Origin: JASMTM01 sp046483075 | GTDB lineage: Bacteria > Thermotogota > Thermotogae > Petrotogales > Kosmotogaceae | DNA: 34,352 bases | Assembly (NCBI GenBank): GCA_046483075.1 | Contig: JAWODV010000116.1 | Location: 1 to 34,352, forward strand | Direction of reading: 5' to 3' | Shown: positions 1 through 7,218 of the stretch, piece by piece | Layout of the letters: each line of letters opens with the position of its first letter | How positions within the stretch are numbered: position 1 is the stretch's first letter | Notes under the pieces: generated by a model | Database searches by the model: none | Told to the model about the DNA's origin: nothing | Seen by the model: the letters and a program-made list of their open reading frames with translations, nothing else | Position numbers and translations under genes: made by a program

Positions 1-391
1 CGGCGAACTCCTCGAAGTCCGTGAGGATGCTCACCGGCAGCTTCGCGCTCCAGGCATAGCGGCGGAGCTGGTAGGCGGGGCTCACGGCGTCGCGGATGTC
101 GACCGACGGCTTTTTTGCTTCGACGAAGAAGCTGGGCCGCCCGCCGCCGACGCGGAAGCAGTAGTCGGGCGCCTTGGTCCGCCCACCGATCTTGATGGCC
201 GCTTCGTGGATGACCTCTTTGTAGGCCTCGGCGTAGCCCTGGCGGTTGTAGACGTCCCAGCCGAGGGCCTCGAAGAAGGGGTTCAAGAACTCCTGGCGGA
301 GCTGGGCCTCGTTGTACTGGCCCGAGCGGTAGGCCTCGCGGTTGTCGTCGAACCGCTTGACCAACTCGGCAATCGCGTCGGGTGCGGACAT
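1..391 (-). CDS. N-terminal fragment of a type IIG (Eco57I-like) restriction-modification enzyme, GC-rich
   Basis: Partial minus-strand reading frame of 130 residues. It starts at the ATG at 389-391 and runs off the beginning of the window. The translation begins MSAPDAIAELVKRF and contains a PD-(D/E)XK-type nuclease core: P75-D76, then E91-A-K93 in FFVEAKKP, followed by YQLRRYAWSAKLP and SILTDFEEFA. From family knowledge this is the N-terminal nuclease region of single-chain type IIG enzymes, in which nuclease, adenine methylase and target-recognition domains lie in one polypeptide that cuts and methylates DNA. The methylase part would lie outside the window. Base composition is very GC-rich and unlike everything after about base 400, and no upstream promoter or ribosome site of its own composition precedes the ATG. 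It is probably from another organism, joined by assembly or recent transfer. The family call is good; membership in this genome is doubtful. Confidence 0.7.
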   Translation of the reverse strand, partial: MSAPDAIAELVKRFDDNREAYRSGQYNEAQLRQEFLNPFFEALGWDVYNRQGYAEAYKEVIHEAAIKIGGRTKAPDYCFRVGGGRPSFFVEAKKPSVDIRDAVSPAYQLRRYAWSAKLPVSILTDFEEFA

Positions 392-1394
392 GGGTGGCTA
401 CGGAGTACGTCTTGTTGTCGGGGAGATCTCAGAAAAACAAACAGGGAACGAAGATAAAACAATAATTTCTGATCTAATTAGCGAAGAACTCGAAAAGAAG
501 AGGGAAGAGGAAAAACGTACCCTTTACGTATCAACTACCCGTCCAAGAGAGATGTTGATTCTGAGTTTGAACGGCAAACCTGCAGGAAAGCGTCCCTGGT
601 CTCAAATGTTTCTTGAAACGTTGATTAATTACGACGAAAAAGAGTTGCAGTTAGTACCTGACATGGAAGATATTGTAGAAGAAATTGAGCCAGGAACCAT
701 CCAGAAGAAATATAGAAAAGAGGAAACGATTGAACCACCTTCTGACTTTGATATCGAACTCGTAAAAAGTCTCGATTCTTCTACCTATAATGAGTACATT
801 TCACCAACCGCATTGATGGAGGAAATTGATTTTCAGTTAGATTATAATCATGACCCTTTTGAATTCAAAAGAGATCCTAAAGAATTGGGTACGCTGGCTC
901 ATTCGTTTCTTGAACAGGTGGGAAAAGACGGGACTACTTTGAGAAGTTTGCTTTGCGGAGGAAATCCTGTTTCAATTGATAGAATAAGATTTACTGAAGA
1001 TGATTTGAGAACAGTCAAAAAGATATTGGAAAAAAACATTGATAACAGGTTGATTCAAGAGATTGAAGAATCAAAGCAGATTAAAAACGAGAATATGTTT
1101 CAGAAAAAATTTGGGAAATATATCCTAGTTGGTGTAATAGATAAACTATATATGACTCAGAAGGGCTGGAAAATAGCTGATTTCAAGTTTGCACATTATG
1201 ATAGTATCAAATTGAGTAAACACAAATTCCAAATGCAATTCTATTATTACGTTTTAAAGGAACTGATAAATCCTGTAGAGATTAACTTGCTTTATTTAAA
1301 AGACAGTAAAGTGATAAAGATTGAACCTGATGAGAATTTCAAAAAGCATCTTGAAGATATTTTGAATCGCGAAGAGGAGAAGGTGATTAAATGA
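390..1394 (+). CDS. addA: AddA-type helicase-nuclease, C-terminal part (5' truncated)
   Basis: About 334 residues of the C-terminus of a UvrD/Rep-family helicase fused to a RecB-like nuclease, as in AddA of the AddAB double-strand-break resection complex. Near the start, LYVSTTRPREM is helicase motif VI, with the conserved Thr-Arg that contacts ATP. Near the end, GVIDKLY, then WKIADFKF, then FQMQFYYYVLK match the RecB-family nuclease pattern (G-x-D, D-x-K, Q-x-x-x-Y). The Walker A and the other helicase motifs are missing because the low-GC sequence begins only at about 391-400. The frame is open back to base 342 through GC-rich DNA, but that part shows no helicase similarity, so the first shown codon is not a true start. 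The TGA stop overlaps the ATG of the next gene (ATGA at 1391-1394). It could be another UvrD-nuclease fusion, and no AddB partner is visible. Confidence 0.7.
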   Translation: MGGYGVRLVVGEISEKQTGNEDKTIISDLISEELEKKREEEKRTLYVSTTRPREMLILSLNGKPAGKRPWSQMFLETLINYDEKELQLVPDMEDIVEEIEPGTIQKKYRKEETIEPPSDFDIELVKSLDSSTYNEYISPTALMEEIDFQLDYNHDPFEFKRDPKELGTLAHSFLEQVGKDGTTLRSLLCGGNPVSIDRIRFTEDDLRTVKKILEKNIDNRLIQEIEESKQIKNENMFQKKFGKYILVGVIDKLYMTQKGWKIADFKFAHYDSIKLSKHKFQMQFYYYVLKELINPVEINLLYLKDSKVIKIEPDENFKKHLEDILNREEEKVIK

Positions 1395-2215
1395 TCCTCA
1401 AACCAACGCGTAGATCATTCTTTCTACGATATTTTATTTTTCCCTATTATCTTATTTGTGGTATCGTTATGACTGTACTAGCAAACCTTGAATCTGTTAA
1501 GATTGCATCAGCAGAGTTCTGGAAATATCTTGGTATCTGGCTGGCATTAACCATGATACCTTCGCTCGTTCTATCTTTTTACAGAAGACGCTTTGGCTGG
1601 TTTTTCTGGACAATACTTTTGAATATTGTTGGCTGGACAGGCTACCTTTATCTACAAAATTATGAAGAATTCGAAACCCTCATAACAAATGAATTTATCG
1701 TAATGCTGGCAAAAAATGCTCCTTATATGGCTTTCGCAATAATATCGCTGATTGCATTACTTTTCATTGAGTTATACCGGGTGAGTTTCAAATATGAAAT
1801 TTCAAGAACAAATATCTCTATTTCATATGGATTGTTTGGGTCAAACAAACAACTGATAATCTCAAAAAACATAACAAACGTTCTAAAGAAACGTTCTATT
1901 ATCGAATGCCTGCTTGGAATCGGACATGTTATCCCAGTAACATCATCCGGTATGGGTGCTGGAGATACCGGAGTATTTGGCGGCATGGGTGCAGGCATAG
2001 GCGCAAAAGGTGCTGGAGCTGGGGGATTTATGGGAAAGACAACTACTGAAAAGGAGTTTATTGCGAATCCGAAAAATTGCCTGTATGGTGTAGCAGAACC
2101 CGATGAAGTTATGAACGTTATAGCTCAACTGCTTGTAGAAGAAAATCATTATTATGAAACCTTGCATAATGAAAAGAATGAAAACAAAAATTTTACCGAT
2201 GAGACAGATCATTAG
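1391..2215 (+). CDS. Membrane protein with bacterial PH-like (bPH2/YdbT-type) domain and glycine-rich loop
   Basis: A 274-residue protein of unknown function. Four hydrophobic segments lie at about 14-34, 44-62, 69-87 and 108-130. They are followed by a cytosolic region resembling the bacterial pleckstrin-homology (bPH2) fold: YEISRTNISISYGLFG, then a short hydrophobic helix with LLGIGHVIPVT. A glycine/alanine-rich stretch at about 187-216 (GMGAG, GAGIGAKGAGAGG) interrupts the domain before YGVAEPDEVMNVIAQLL, which matches the usual bPH2 end (GV-x-x-P-x-x-V). Such proteins are common membrane proteins without a defined reaction and may bind lipids or proteins at the membrane. The ATG overlaps the TGA of the AddA-like gene by four bases, so translation is probably coupled. 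The stop lies four bases before the convergent tRNA-Arg gene. The topology is clear; the PH assignment rests on pattern only. Confidence 0.65.
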   Translation: MILKPTRRSFFLRYFIFPYYLICGIVMTVLANLESVKIASAEFWKYLGIWLALTMIPSLVLSFYRRRFGWFFWTILLNIVGWTGYLYLQNYEEFETLITNEFIVMLAKNAPYMAFAIISLIALLFIELYRVSFKYEISRTNISISYGLFGSNKQLIISKNITNVLKKRSIIECLLGIGHVIPVTSSGMGAGDTGVFGGMGAGIGAKGAGAGGFMGKTTTEKEFIANPKNCLYGVAEPDEVMNVIAQLLVEENHYYETLHNEKNENKNFTDETDH

Positions 2216-2218
2216 AAG

Positions 2219-2295
2219 TGGCGTGCCCGGGGCGATTCGAACGCCCGGCCTCCAGATCCGCAATCTAGCGCTCTATCCAGCTGAGCTACGGGCAC
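2219..2295 (-). tRNA. tRNA-Arg, anticodon GCG
   Basis: The reverse strand folds into a full cloverleaf. The acceptor is GTGCCCG pairing with CGGGCAC, the D-arm is GCTC/GAGC, the anticodon stem is CTAGA/TCTGG with loop TTGCGGA, the T-loop is TTCGAAT, and a CCA end is encoded at 2219-2221. The anticodon is GCG, reading CGC and CGU. Most bacteria instead use ACG, modified to ICG, for this box. It follows tRNA-Ser by six bases and shares its promoter. Confidence 0.95.
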
Positions 2296-2299
2296 AGAA

Positions 2300-2392
<93 letters not shown>

Positions 2393-2403
2393 GTTCCTAA
2401 AAG

Positions 2404-2432
2404 ATTCTATCACGCCCAAATATAGGTGTCAA
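2404..2432 (-). promoter_or_regulatory. Sigma-70-type promoter of the tRNA-Ser/tRNA-Arg unit
   Basis: On the minus strand a perfect -35 TTGACA (2427-2432) is separated by 17 bases from a -10 TAGAAT (2404-2409). The tRNA-Ser 5' end lies 12 bases further on, as expected for a short tRNA leader. Confidence 0.85.
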
Positions 2433-2442
2433 CAATTTTTTG

Positions 2443-3402
2443 TCACCCTTTCGGCATCCAAAAAGTGATAATATTTAGAAAGTGATACCATATGGTAGTC
2501 GTCAGGGATAAAAAAACAGATCTGAATGTTGTACCTTCTGGATAAGTTAGTAGTTTCATACACATTTCATTGTTTTCCTTTTCTTCAACATAGTCGTATC
2601 CACGAATTAATGTCATTGGCGTGAGTTCATCCATTTGGCCCATCATCATTCCTGCTATACCTGCAAGGGAATCAATTACACAGTCATTCCCTCCAAGATG
2701 ACATTTACCAAAAATATCCTTACTTCCACTTTTTCTTGTTACAGGATCAATACCTGAATAACCTATGGCAATATCCTGGGAACCAATTCTCCCAAGCAAA
2801 GAAACCGTATCGGTTATAATAACAGCGCAGTCTTTACCTGTTAGTTCTTTCAGCGATTCTCTGATTTTTCTGGCTGTTTTGCATGGATATTTTGGAAGCA
2901 TGGTCACGTAATCTTTACTGGCATTGGAAAAATCAATCCCGGCATCATCCAGAAAGGCCGCATGATTGTTTATGATAAACACAAATCTTGAGATTTCCAG
3001 CGCTTTTTCAGTCCCTTCATAATTCGCTGAAAGCTCAAGTATCCTCGACCACATTTTTTTATTCTTCACAATTCTCTTAAAGGGAAGAACCAATAATGGG
3101 TTCCCCTCTTCCATTATAAGCTGCATTTCACTGGGATCTTTTTTAAATACCCTCGCAAAAAACCGTGCTTTCATTGACGGTTGAACCTTCGCTATTTGAA
3201 ATGTTCTTCCTTCAAATAACGAAGCCATTTTGGATGTTATAACAAATATATCTTTATTTTGAATGGTAATACTATTATCTTTTAGCTTCTCAATTACCAC
3301 TTTACCTATTTCCGCTTTTTTAGTTTCTTCAGGTAATAATGGTTCTGAAAATCTTACTGGAAAAACGCCCAACATATTTGAAGCGGTTTCTTTTTCCACC
3401 AT
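2443..3402 (-). CDS. CofE-like (coenzyme F420-0:L-glutamate ligase family) protein
   Basis: A 319-residue protein of the F420 ligase domain family (PF01996). In methanogens and actinobacteria this fold adds glutamate to coenzyme F420-0 using GTP. Visible family signatures are ITSKMASLFEGR (about 55-66), AGIDFSN (154-160), MLPKYP, VIITDTVSLLGRIGSQDIAIGYSGID (around 194-219, with the metal- and phosphate-binding DT), DIFGK and LIRG. The usual GR-x-(W/F)-R segment is altered here to LLGRIGSQ. Start: the ATG has GGGGAG five bases upstream. It is transcribed divergently from tex, across a 117-base spacer with an inverted repeat. No other F420-synthesis gene is in the window, so the acceptor of the glutamate is unknown and may not be F420. 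The domain call is firm; the function is open. Confidence 0.75.
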   Translation of the reverse strand: MVEKETASNMLGVFPVRFSEPLLPEETKKAEIGKVVIEKLKDNSITIQNKDIFVITSKMASLFEGRTFQIAKVQPSMKARFFARVFKKDPSEMQLIMEEGNPLLVLPFKRIVKNKKMWSRILELSANYEGTEKALEISRFVFIINNHAAFLDDAGIDFSNASKDYVTMLPKYPCKTARKIRESLKELTGKDCAVIITDTVSLLGRIGSQDIAIGYSGIDPVTRKSGSKDIFGKCHLGGNDCVIDSLAGIAGMMMGQMDELTPMTLIRGYDYVEEKENNEMCMKLLTYPEGTTFRSVFLSLTTTIWYHFLNIITFWMPKG

Positions 3403-3435
3403 TCGATCTCCCCTTTTTACAAATAATTAGATTAT

Positions 3436-3482
3436 GGGACTGATATGTGCTGTATAATTTTACCATTAAAGAAATCAGTCCC
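3436..3482. promoter_or_regulatory. 9-bp perfect inverted repeat bracketing a -10 box between cofE-like gene and tex
   Basis: The arms are gggactgat (3436-3444) and atcagtccc (3474-3482), separated by 29 bases. Between them on the plus strand is TATAAT (3453-3458), the best -10 candidate for tex; no good -35 matches it. The arrangement could be a two-half-site operator for the divergent pair, or an RNA hairpin if transcription starts upstream. It is inferred from symmetry only. Confidence 0.45.
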
Positions 3483-3519
3483 TTATATTTCTTATTCAAT
3501 TGATTCAGGAGGCTTTTTC

Positions 3520-5661
3520 ATGAATAATTACGTTACTAAAATTGCCGAACTGCTTAATATAGCCAGATGGAAGATCGAAAACGCTGTAAAGCTTTTAGAT
3601 GAAGGAAAAACTATACCTTTTATTTCACGTTATAGAAAAGAGAATACGGGCGAGCTCAATGAAACCCAGTTGAGGGATATCGCAGATAATCTTGAAACTC
3701 TTAGAAAGATGGACGAAAGACGTCACAGTATTATGAATGCTATTGAAGAAAAAGGAAAAATGACCCCGGAACTAAAAAACAGCATACTAAAAGCTGAAAC
3801 ACTTCAAGAACTTGAAAATCTTTACTTACCGTACAAAAGCAAGAAGGAAACCAGAGCCGACAAAGCAAGAAAGAAAGGATTATCAAAGCTGGCAGATTTT
3901 ATTGAAACGTCAAAGGAAAAAGACAATGAGTTTATTGAAAAGTTGGTTAATATAGAAAAGGGAGTAAACAGTATTGATGAAGCAATCAATGGAGCCTGTG
4001 ACATAATTGCAGAAAAGCTTTCACAATCTGCTGATATTCGCAGGCATGTTAAAGATATTTTTGAGAACACTGCAAGGTTAGAGACAACAAAAGGCGACGA
4101 AGAAGATCAAAAGGGCATTTACAACAATTATTACTCATTTAAGCGCTCATTAGCACAGCTGGCTGCTCACCAGGTACTTGCAATTTTCAGAGGTGAAAGG
4201 GAGAAAAAGCTGAAGGTAAGTTTTGAAGTCACGAGAAATTTTATTCCAAATATACTTAAGATAAAAAACTACGGTAAACACCTGGCTTATTTTGATGAGC
4301 TAAAAAGAACAGTCGATGATTCTTTAACAAGATTGATAATTCCCTCTATTGAAAGAGAAATACGATCACAACTAAAAGAGCAATCAGAGAACCGTGCCAT
4401 TTCCGTATTTGCTGAAAATCTTCGAAACCTTTTACTTCTACCTCCCCTTGGCGAAAAAATTGTCATGGGAATCGATCCCGGATATAGAACAGGTTGTAAA
4501 ATTGCAGTTATAGACAGAGAAGGCAATCCCATTTATCATGATACTATCTATCCAACCCCACCTAAAAATGAAGTGTTGCCATCAGAAGCAAAGGTGGCTG
4601 GAGCAATAAAACAGCTTAAAATCGAAATTATTGCAATCGGTAATGGAACAGCTTCCAGAGAAACCAGGGATTTTGTTTCAAATATGATTAAAAAGCACAA
4701 ACTTAAGTGCAAATATCTGATTGTAACCGAAGCTGGAGCTTCTGTTTATTCTGCATCTAAAACTGCTGTAGAAGAATTTCCAGATTATGATGTGACAACC
4801 CGTGGAGCCATTTCAATAGCCCGGAGGGTACAGGATCCCCTTGCTGAATATGTAAAAATTCCTCCCGAATCACTTGGTGTTGGTATGTACCAGCATGATG
4901 TTAACAAGAAAAAACTTAAAAAATCACTGGACAGGGAGGTTGAATCAGCAGTAAATTTTGCAGGTGTAAACCTCAATACCGCTTCTTTTCATCTGTTGAA
5001 ATACATTTCAGGTCTCAACAAAAACACAGCCAGCAACATTGTAAACACACGCGCTAAAAACGGTGCTTTTTCTATTAGAGAAGACTTAATAGATGTGGAT
5101 GGTATCGGACCGGTTGCTTTTGAACAGGCAGCAGGTTTTTGCAGAATAATAGGAGGAAACAACCCTCTTGAAAGCACCACGGTGCATCCTGAATCCTATG
5201 ATTTAGCAGAGAGCATTCTTCAATATATAGGTTTTACTTCAGGAGATTTACTCTACAAAAAACAGGAGATTCAAAAAGCTCTCAACGAATTCGATTGGAA
5301 AGTTTTTTCAAAAACACATGGTATAAACGAAATTACTGTTCGCGATATTGTTAAGTCATTAAAAAAGCCAGGTCTCGATCCTAGAGAAGAGCTTGAAAAA
5401 CCACTGTTAAGAGATGATGTTATGACGATGGAACAGCTAAAACCCAATATGATACTGGAAGGTACGATAAGAAATGTAGTAGATTTTGGTGCTTTTGTTG
5501 ATATCGGGGTAAAGCAAGATGGTCTGATTCATAAATCTAAAATGGGTAAACAAGTGAAAGATCCACTTGAAATTGTTGCGATTGGCCAAATAGTTAAAGT
5601 AAAAGTCTTAAGCGTTGATCTTGAAAGAGAAAGAATATCTCTGCAATTATTGAAACGCTAA
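3520..5661 (+). CDS. tex: Tex/YhgF-family RNA-binding transcription accessory protein
   Basis: A 713-residue protein of the Tex family, nucleic-acid-binding proteins linked to transcription and to tolerance of difficult RNA or DNA structures. Domain order: N-terminal helical Tex region (1-190) with ISRYRKENTGELNE; central helical region; YqgF/RNase H-like domain opening with MGIDPGYRTGCK (316-327); helix-hairpin-helix pair (about 485-550) with LNKNTASNIV and VDGIGPVAFEQA; and a C-terminal S1 RNA-binding domain (about 640-713) with GTIRNVVDFGAFVDIG. The ATG at 3520 is chosen because GGAGG lies 6-7 bases upstream and the protein then begins at the family position. The open frame extends 25 codons further upstream, without a ribosome site, through the promoter region. 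The gene ends 15 bases from the convergent lipid-enzyme gene. Length and domains are those of complete Tex. Confidence 0.95.
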   Translation: MNNYVTKIAELLNIARWKIENAVKLLDEGKTIPFISRYRKENTGELNETQLRDIADNLETLRKMDERRHSIMNAIEEKGKMTPELKNSILKAETLQELENLYLPYKSKKETRADKARKKGLSKLADFIETSKEKDNEFIEKLVNIEKGVNSIDEAINGACDIIAEKLSQSADIRRHVKDIFENTARLETTKGDEEDQKGIYNNYYSFKRSLAQLAAHQVLAIFRGEREKKLKVSFEVTRNFIPNILKIKNYGKHLAYFDELKRTVDDSLTRLIIPSIEREIRSQLKEQSENRAISVFAENLRNLLLLPPLGEKIVMGIDPGYRTGCKIAVIDREGNPIYHDTIYPTPPKNEVLPSEAKVAGAIKQLKIEIIAIGNGTASRETRDFVSNMIKKHKLKCKYLIVTEAGASVYSASKTAVEEFPDYDVTTRGAISIARRVQDPLAEYVKIPPESLGVGMYQHDVNKKKLKKSLDREVESAVNFAGVNLNTASFHLLKYISGLNKNTASNIVNTRAKNGAFSIREDLIDVDGIGPVAFEQAAGFCRIIGGNNPLESTTVHPESYDLAESILQYIGFTSGDLLYKKQEIQKALNEFDWKVFSKTHGINEITVRDIVKSLKKPGLDPREELEKPLLRDDVMTMEQLKPNMILEGTIRNVVDFGAFVDIGVKQDGLIHKSKMGKQVKDPLEIVAIGQIVKVKVLSVDLERERISLQLLKR

Positions 5662-5676
5662 TGTTATCGCATACCT

Positions 5677-7218
5677 CTAACAATTTTCATCCCAATAATA
5701 ACTGTGGTAGTCTTTGTTTCCAAGCTCAAAAACAATTTGATGATCGATAATCTCCTTCCACATCAACGCAGAACTCTCCGGAAAAAATCTCAAAGTGTCA
5801 TGAACCAATCCAAAAATATTCTCCTTATTTGCTTCAATTGAAGAGGTACGAATATCTTTGAATTCAAATTCATCATTTCCTATTATTGCCCTGTCTTTCA
5901 TAAGCTGCGCTTTAACTTCACTATTTTTGTAAATAACTTTATCATTAACAGGAAAATCTACCTTCATATGATCAGGTCTTATCTTTTTATGCAGTTCGAT
6001 TACTTCATATACAGTGGGTTTTTTCCATAACGAATTACATTTAGCACAGGAAAAACCACCTATTCTTCCCTTAATACTTCCTATTGTACCGCACTCTGGA
6101 CATCTCCATAACAAACGCTTAATACCGAAGTAGTGTCTATATGGTTTATTAAATGAAACATCTTCTTTATCAAGGAATGATTTTAATTTATCTTCCATAC
6201 GTTCATCCGGTTCTATGGGTTCACCAAATTCAATTACAATATGTCCAAAGAACTGAATAATATTTGACCATCTAGGCCAGAGCCTTTGTGCTCCGTTAAA
6301 TTTTACGGGGATTATTGGAATGCCCAGCCTTTTGAAAAGCTTCCAGATCTCTTTTCTAATACATAACCTTTCTCCATCCCAGCTTCTAGCTGCTTCCGGC
6401 GCAATGATAATATTATAATTATTTTTCAAAGTACTAATTATCTCTCTCATTGCTCTCATATCTCTTTCATACCTTTTCACGGGAATGGTTCCCATCTTTC
6501 TTAATAGCGGAAGTTTTTCAACATACAATGCTGTTCCCACAGGTCTGAAATATTGGGTTAAGGAATAGTATATTGCCGGTCCGTCATAATGGGTTTGATG
6601 CTGTATAGCAAGAATTACTGGTGAGTTCTTTTTTGTACTCGAATATTTTTTAATCCGTGGAAATACAGTAATTTGTATGGCAAGCTTTATAAGCAAATTC
6701 AATAACACAAATATTGCAGGAACAGAATTAGAATAATCAAAAGAGATTTTTTTGCCAGGTAACGGTAAAAATGCTGGAATTTTTGTTCGATAATCATCAT
6801 ACCCTGATATTTCCTTTTTGCTATACCTCTCCAGTATTAGCTGCATGATTACAACAAAAGCAGAAACAAACATCAAAAAAATAAAAGTTTTAAATGAAGG
6901 ATTGAGAATAAAGATACCTGTAAGATAAACCATGTAACCCGTTGAAACAGGATGTCTTATGAATCTGTAAGGCCCGGAAATTATTAACCGGCTACTGTAT
7001 GCAAATATTAGAGACCATTTTCCTTTTTGTATAAAGGCAATTAAAGAAGAATATAACGAAAGCAGGACACCACCTGATATGAGAGTATAACCAACAAACA
7101 TTGTTAATTTAGAAATATTAACATGTTCTATTTGAAAAAGCATCAAGTATGGAATTATCAACCAGAAAAATAGCACTTCAACAATAAAAAGTATTACTCT
7201 AATATCTCCCACCCCCAA
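5677..7218 (-). CDS. Fusion protein: ICMT/PEMT-like methyltransferase, PlsC-type acyltransferase, zinc ribbon, C-terminal PH-like region
   Basis: About 513 residues in four parts. (1) 1-155: membrane domain like isoprenylcysteine or phospholipid methyltransferases, with hydrophobic segments, GPYRFIRHP (82-90) and GYDDYRTKIPAFLP (139-152); the usual Glu-Glu pair appears as E130-R131. (2) About 165-350: lysophospholipid acyltransferase with H207-x4-D212 in QHQTHYD, APEAARSWDGE (273-283) replacing FPEGTRS, and IPIIPVKFNGA. (3) Zinc ribbon C373-x2-C376 and C391-x2-C394. (4) A C-terminal region with strands like FEFKDIRTSSIEANKENI and a tryptophan helix, possibly PH-like. It presumably acts on membrane lipids at the inner membrane; the substrates are unknown. 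The start is TTG at 7218 or GTG at 7212, overlapping the kinase gene by 25 or 19 bases, with a G-rich sequence upstream; which start is used is uncertain. Each domain call is good; the combination is unusual. Confidence 0.75.
   Translation of the reverse strand: MGVGDIRVILFIVEVLFFWLIIPYLMLFQIEHVNISKLTMFVGYTLISGGVLLSLYSSLIAFIQKGKWSLIFAYSSRLIISGPYRFIRHPVSTGYMVYLTGIFILNPSFKTFIFLMFVSAFVVIMQLILERYSKKEISGYDDYRTKIPAFLPLPGKKISFDYSNSVPAIFVLLNLLIKLAIQITVFPRIKKYSSTKKNSPVILAIQHQTHYDGPAIYYSLTQYFRPVGTALYVEKLPLLRKMGTIPVKRYERDMRAMREIISTLKNNYNIIIAPEAARSWDGERLCIRKEIWKLFKRLGIPIIPVKFNGAQRLWPRWSNIIQFFGHIVIEFGEPIEPDERMEDKLKSFLDKEDVSFNKPYRHYFGIKRLLWRCPECGTIGSIKGRIGGFSCAKCNSLWKKPTVYEVIELHKKIRPDHMKVDFPVNDKVIYKNSEVKAQLMKDRAIIGNDEFEFKDIRTSSIEANKENIFGLVHDTLRFFPESSALMWKEIIDHQIVFELGNKDYHSYYWDENC

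Noticed and set aside
342..389. Extension of the AddA-like frame upstream of about base 390
   Set aside because: These codons lie in the GC-rich foreign part and show no helicase similarity; the frame is open by chance.
206..457. Plus-strand open frame of 83 codons in the GC-rich start
   Set aside because: It is antisense to the restriction-enzyme frame, crosses the composition switch and resembles no protein; open antisense frames are expected in GC-rich DNA.
2413..2450. Partial symmetry ggtgtcaacaa/ttttttgtcacc as a terminator of the cofE-like gene
   Set aside because: The arms mismatch at several places and overlap the tRNA promoter -35 box; it is not a stable hairpin.
3445..3519. Longer N-terminus for Tex beginning at an ATG at 3445
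   Set aside because: It has no ribosome site and overlaps the likely promoter and inverted repeat; the ATG at 3520 has GGAGG and gives the family start.
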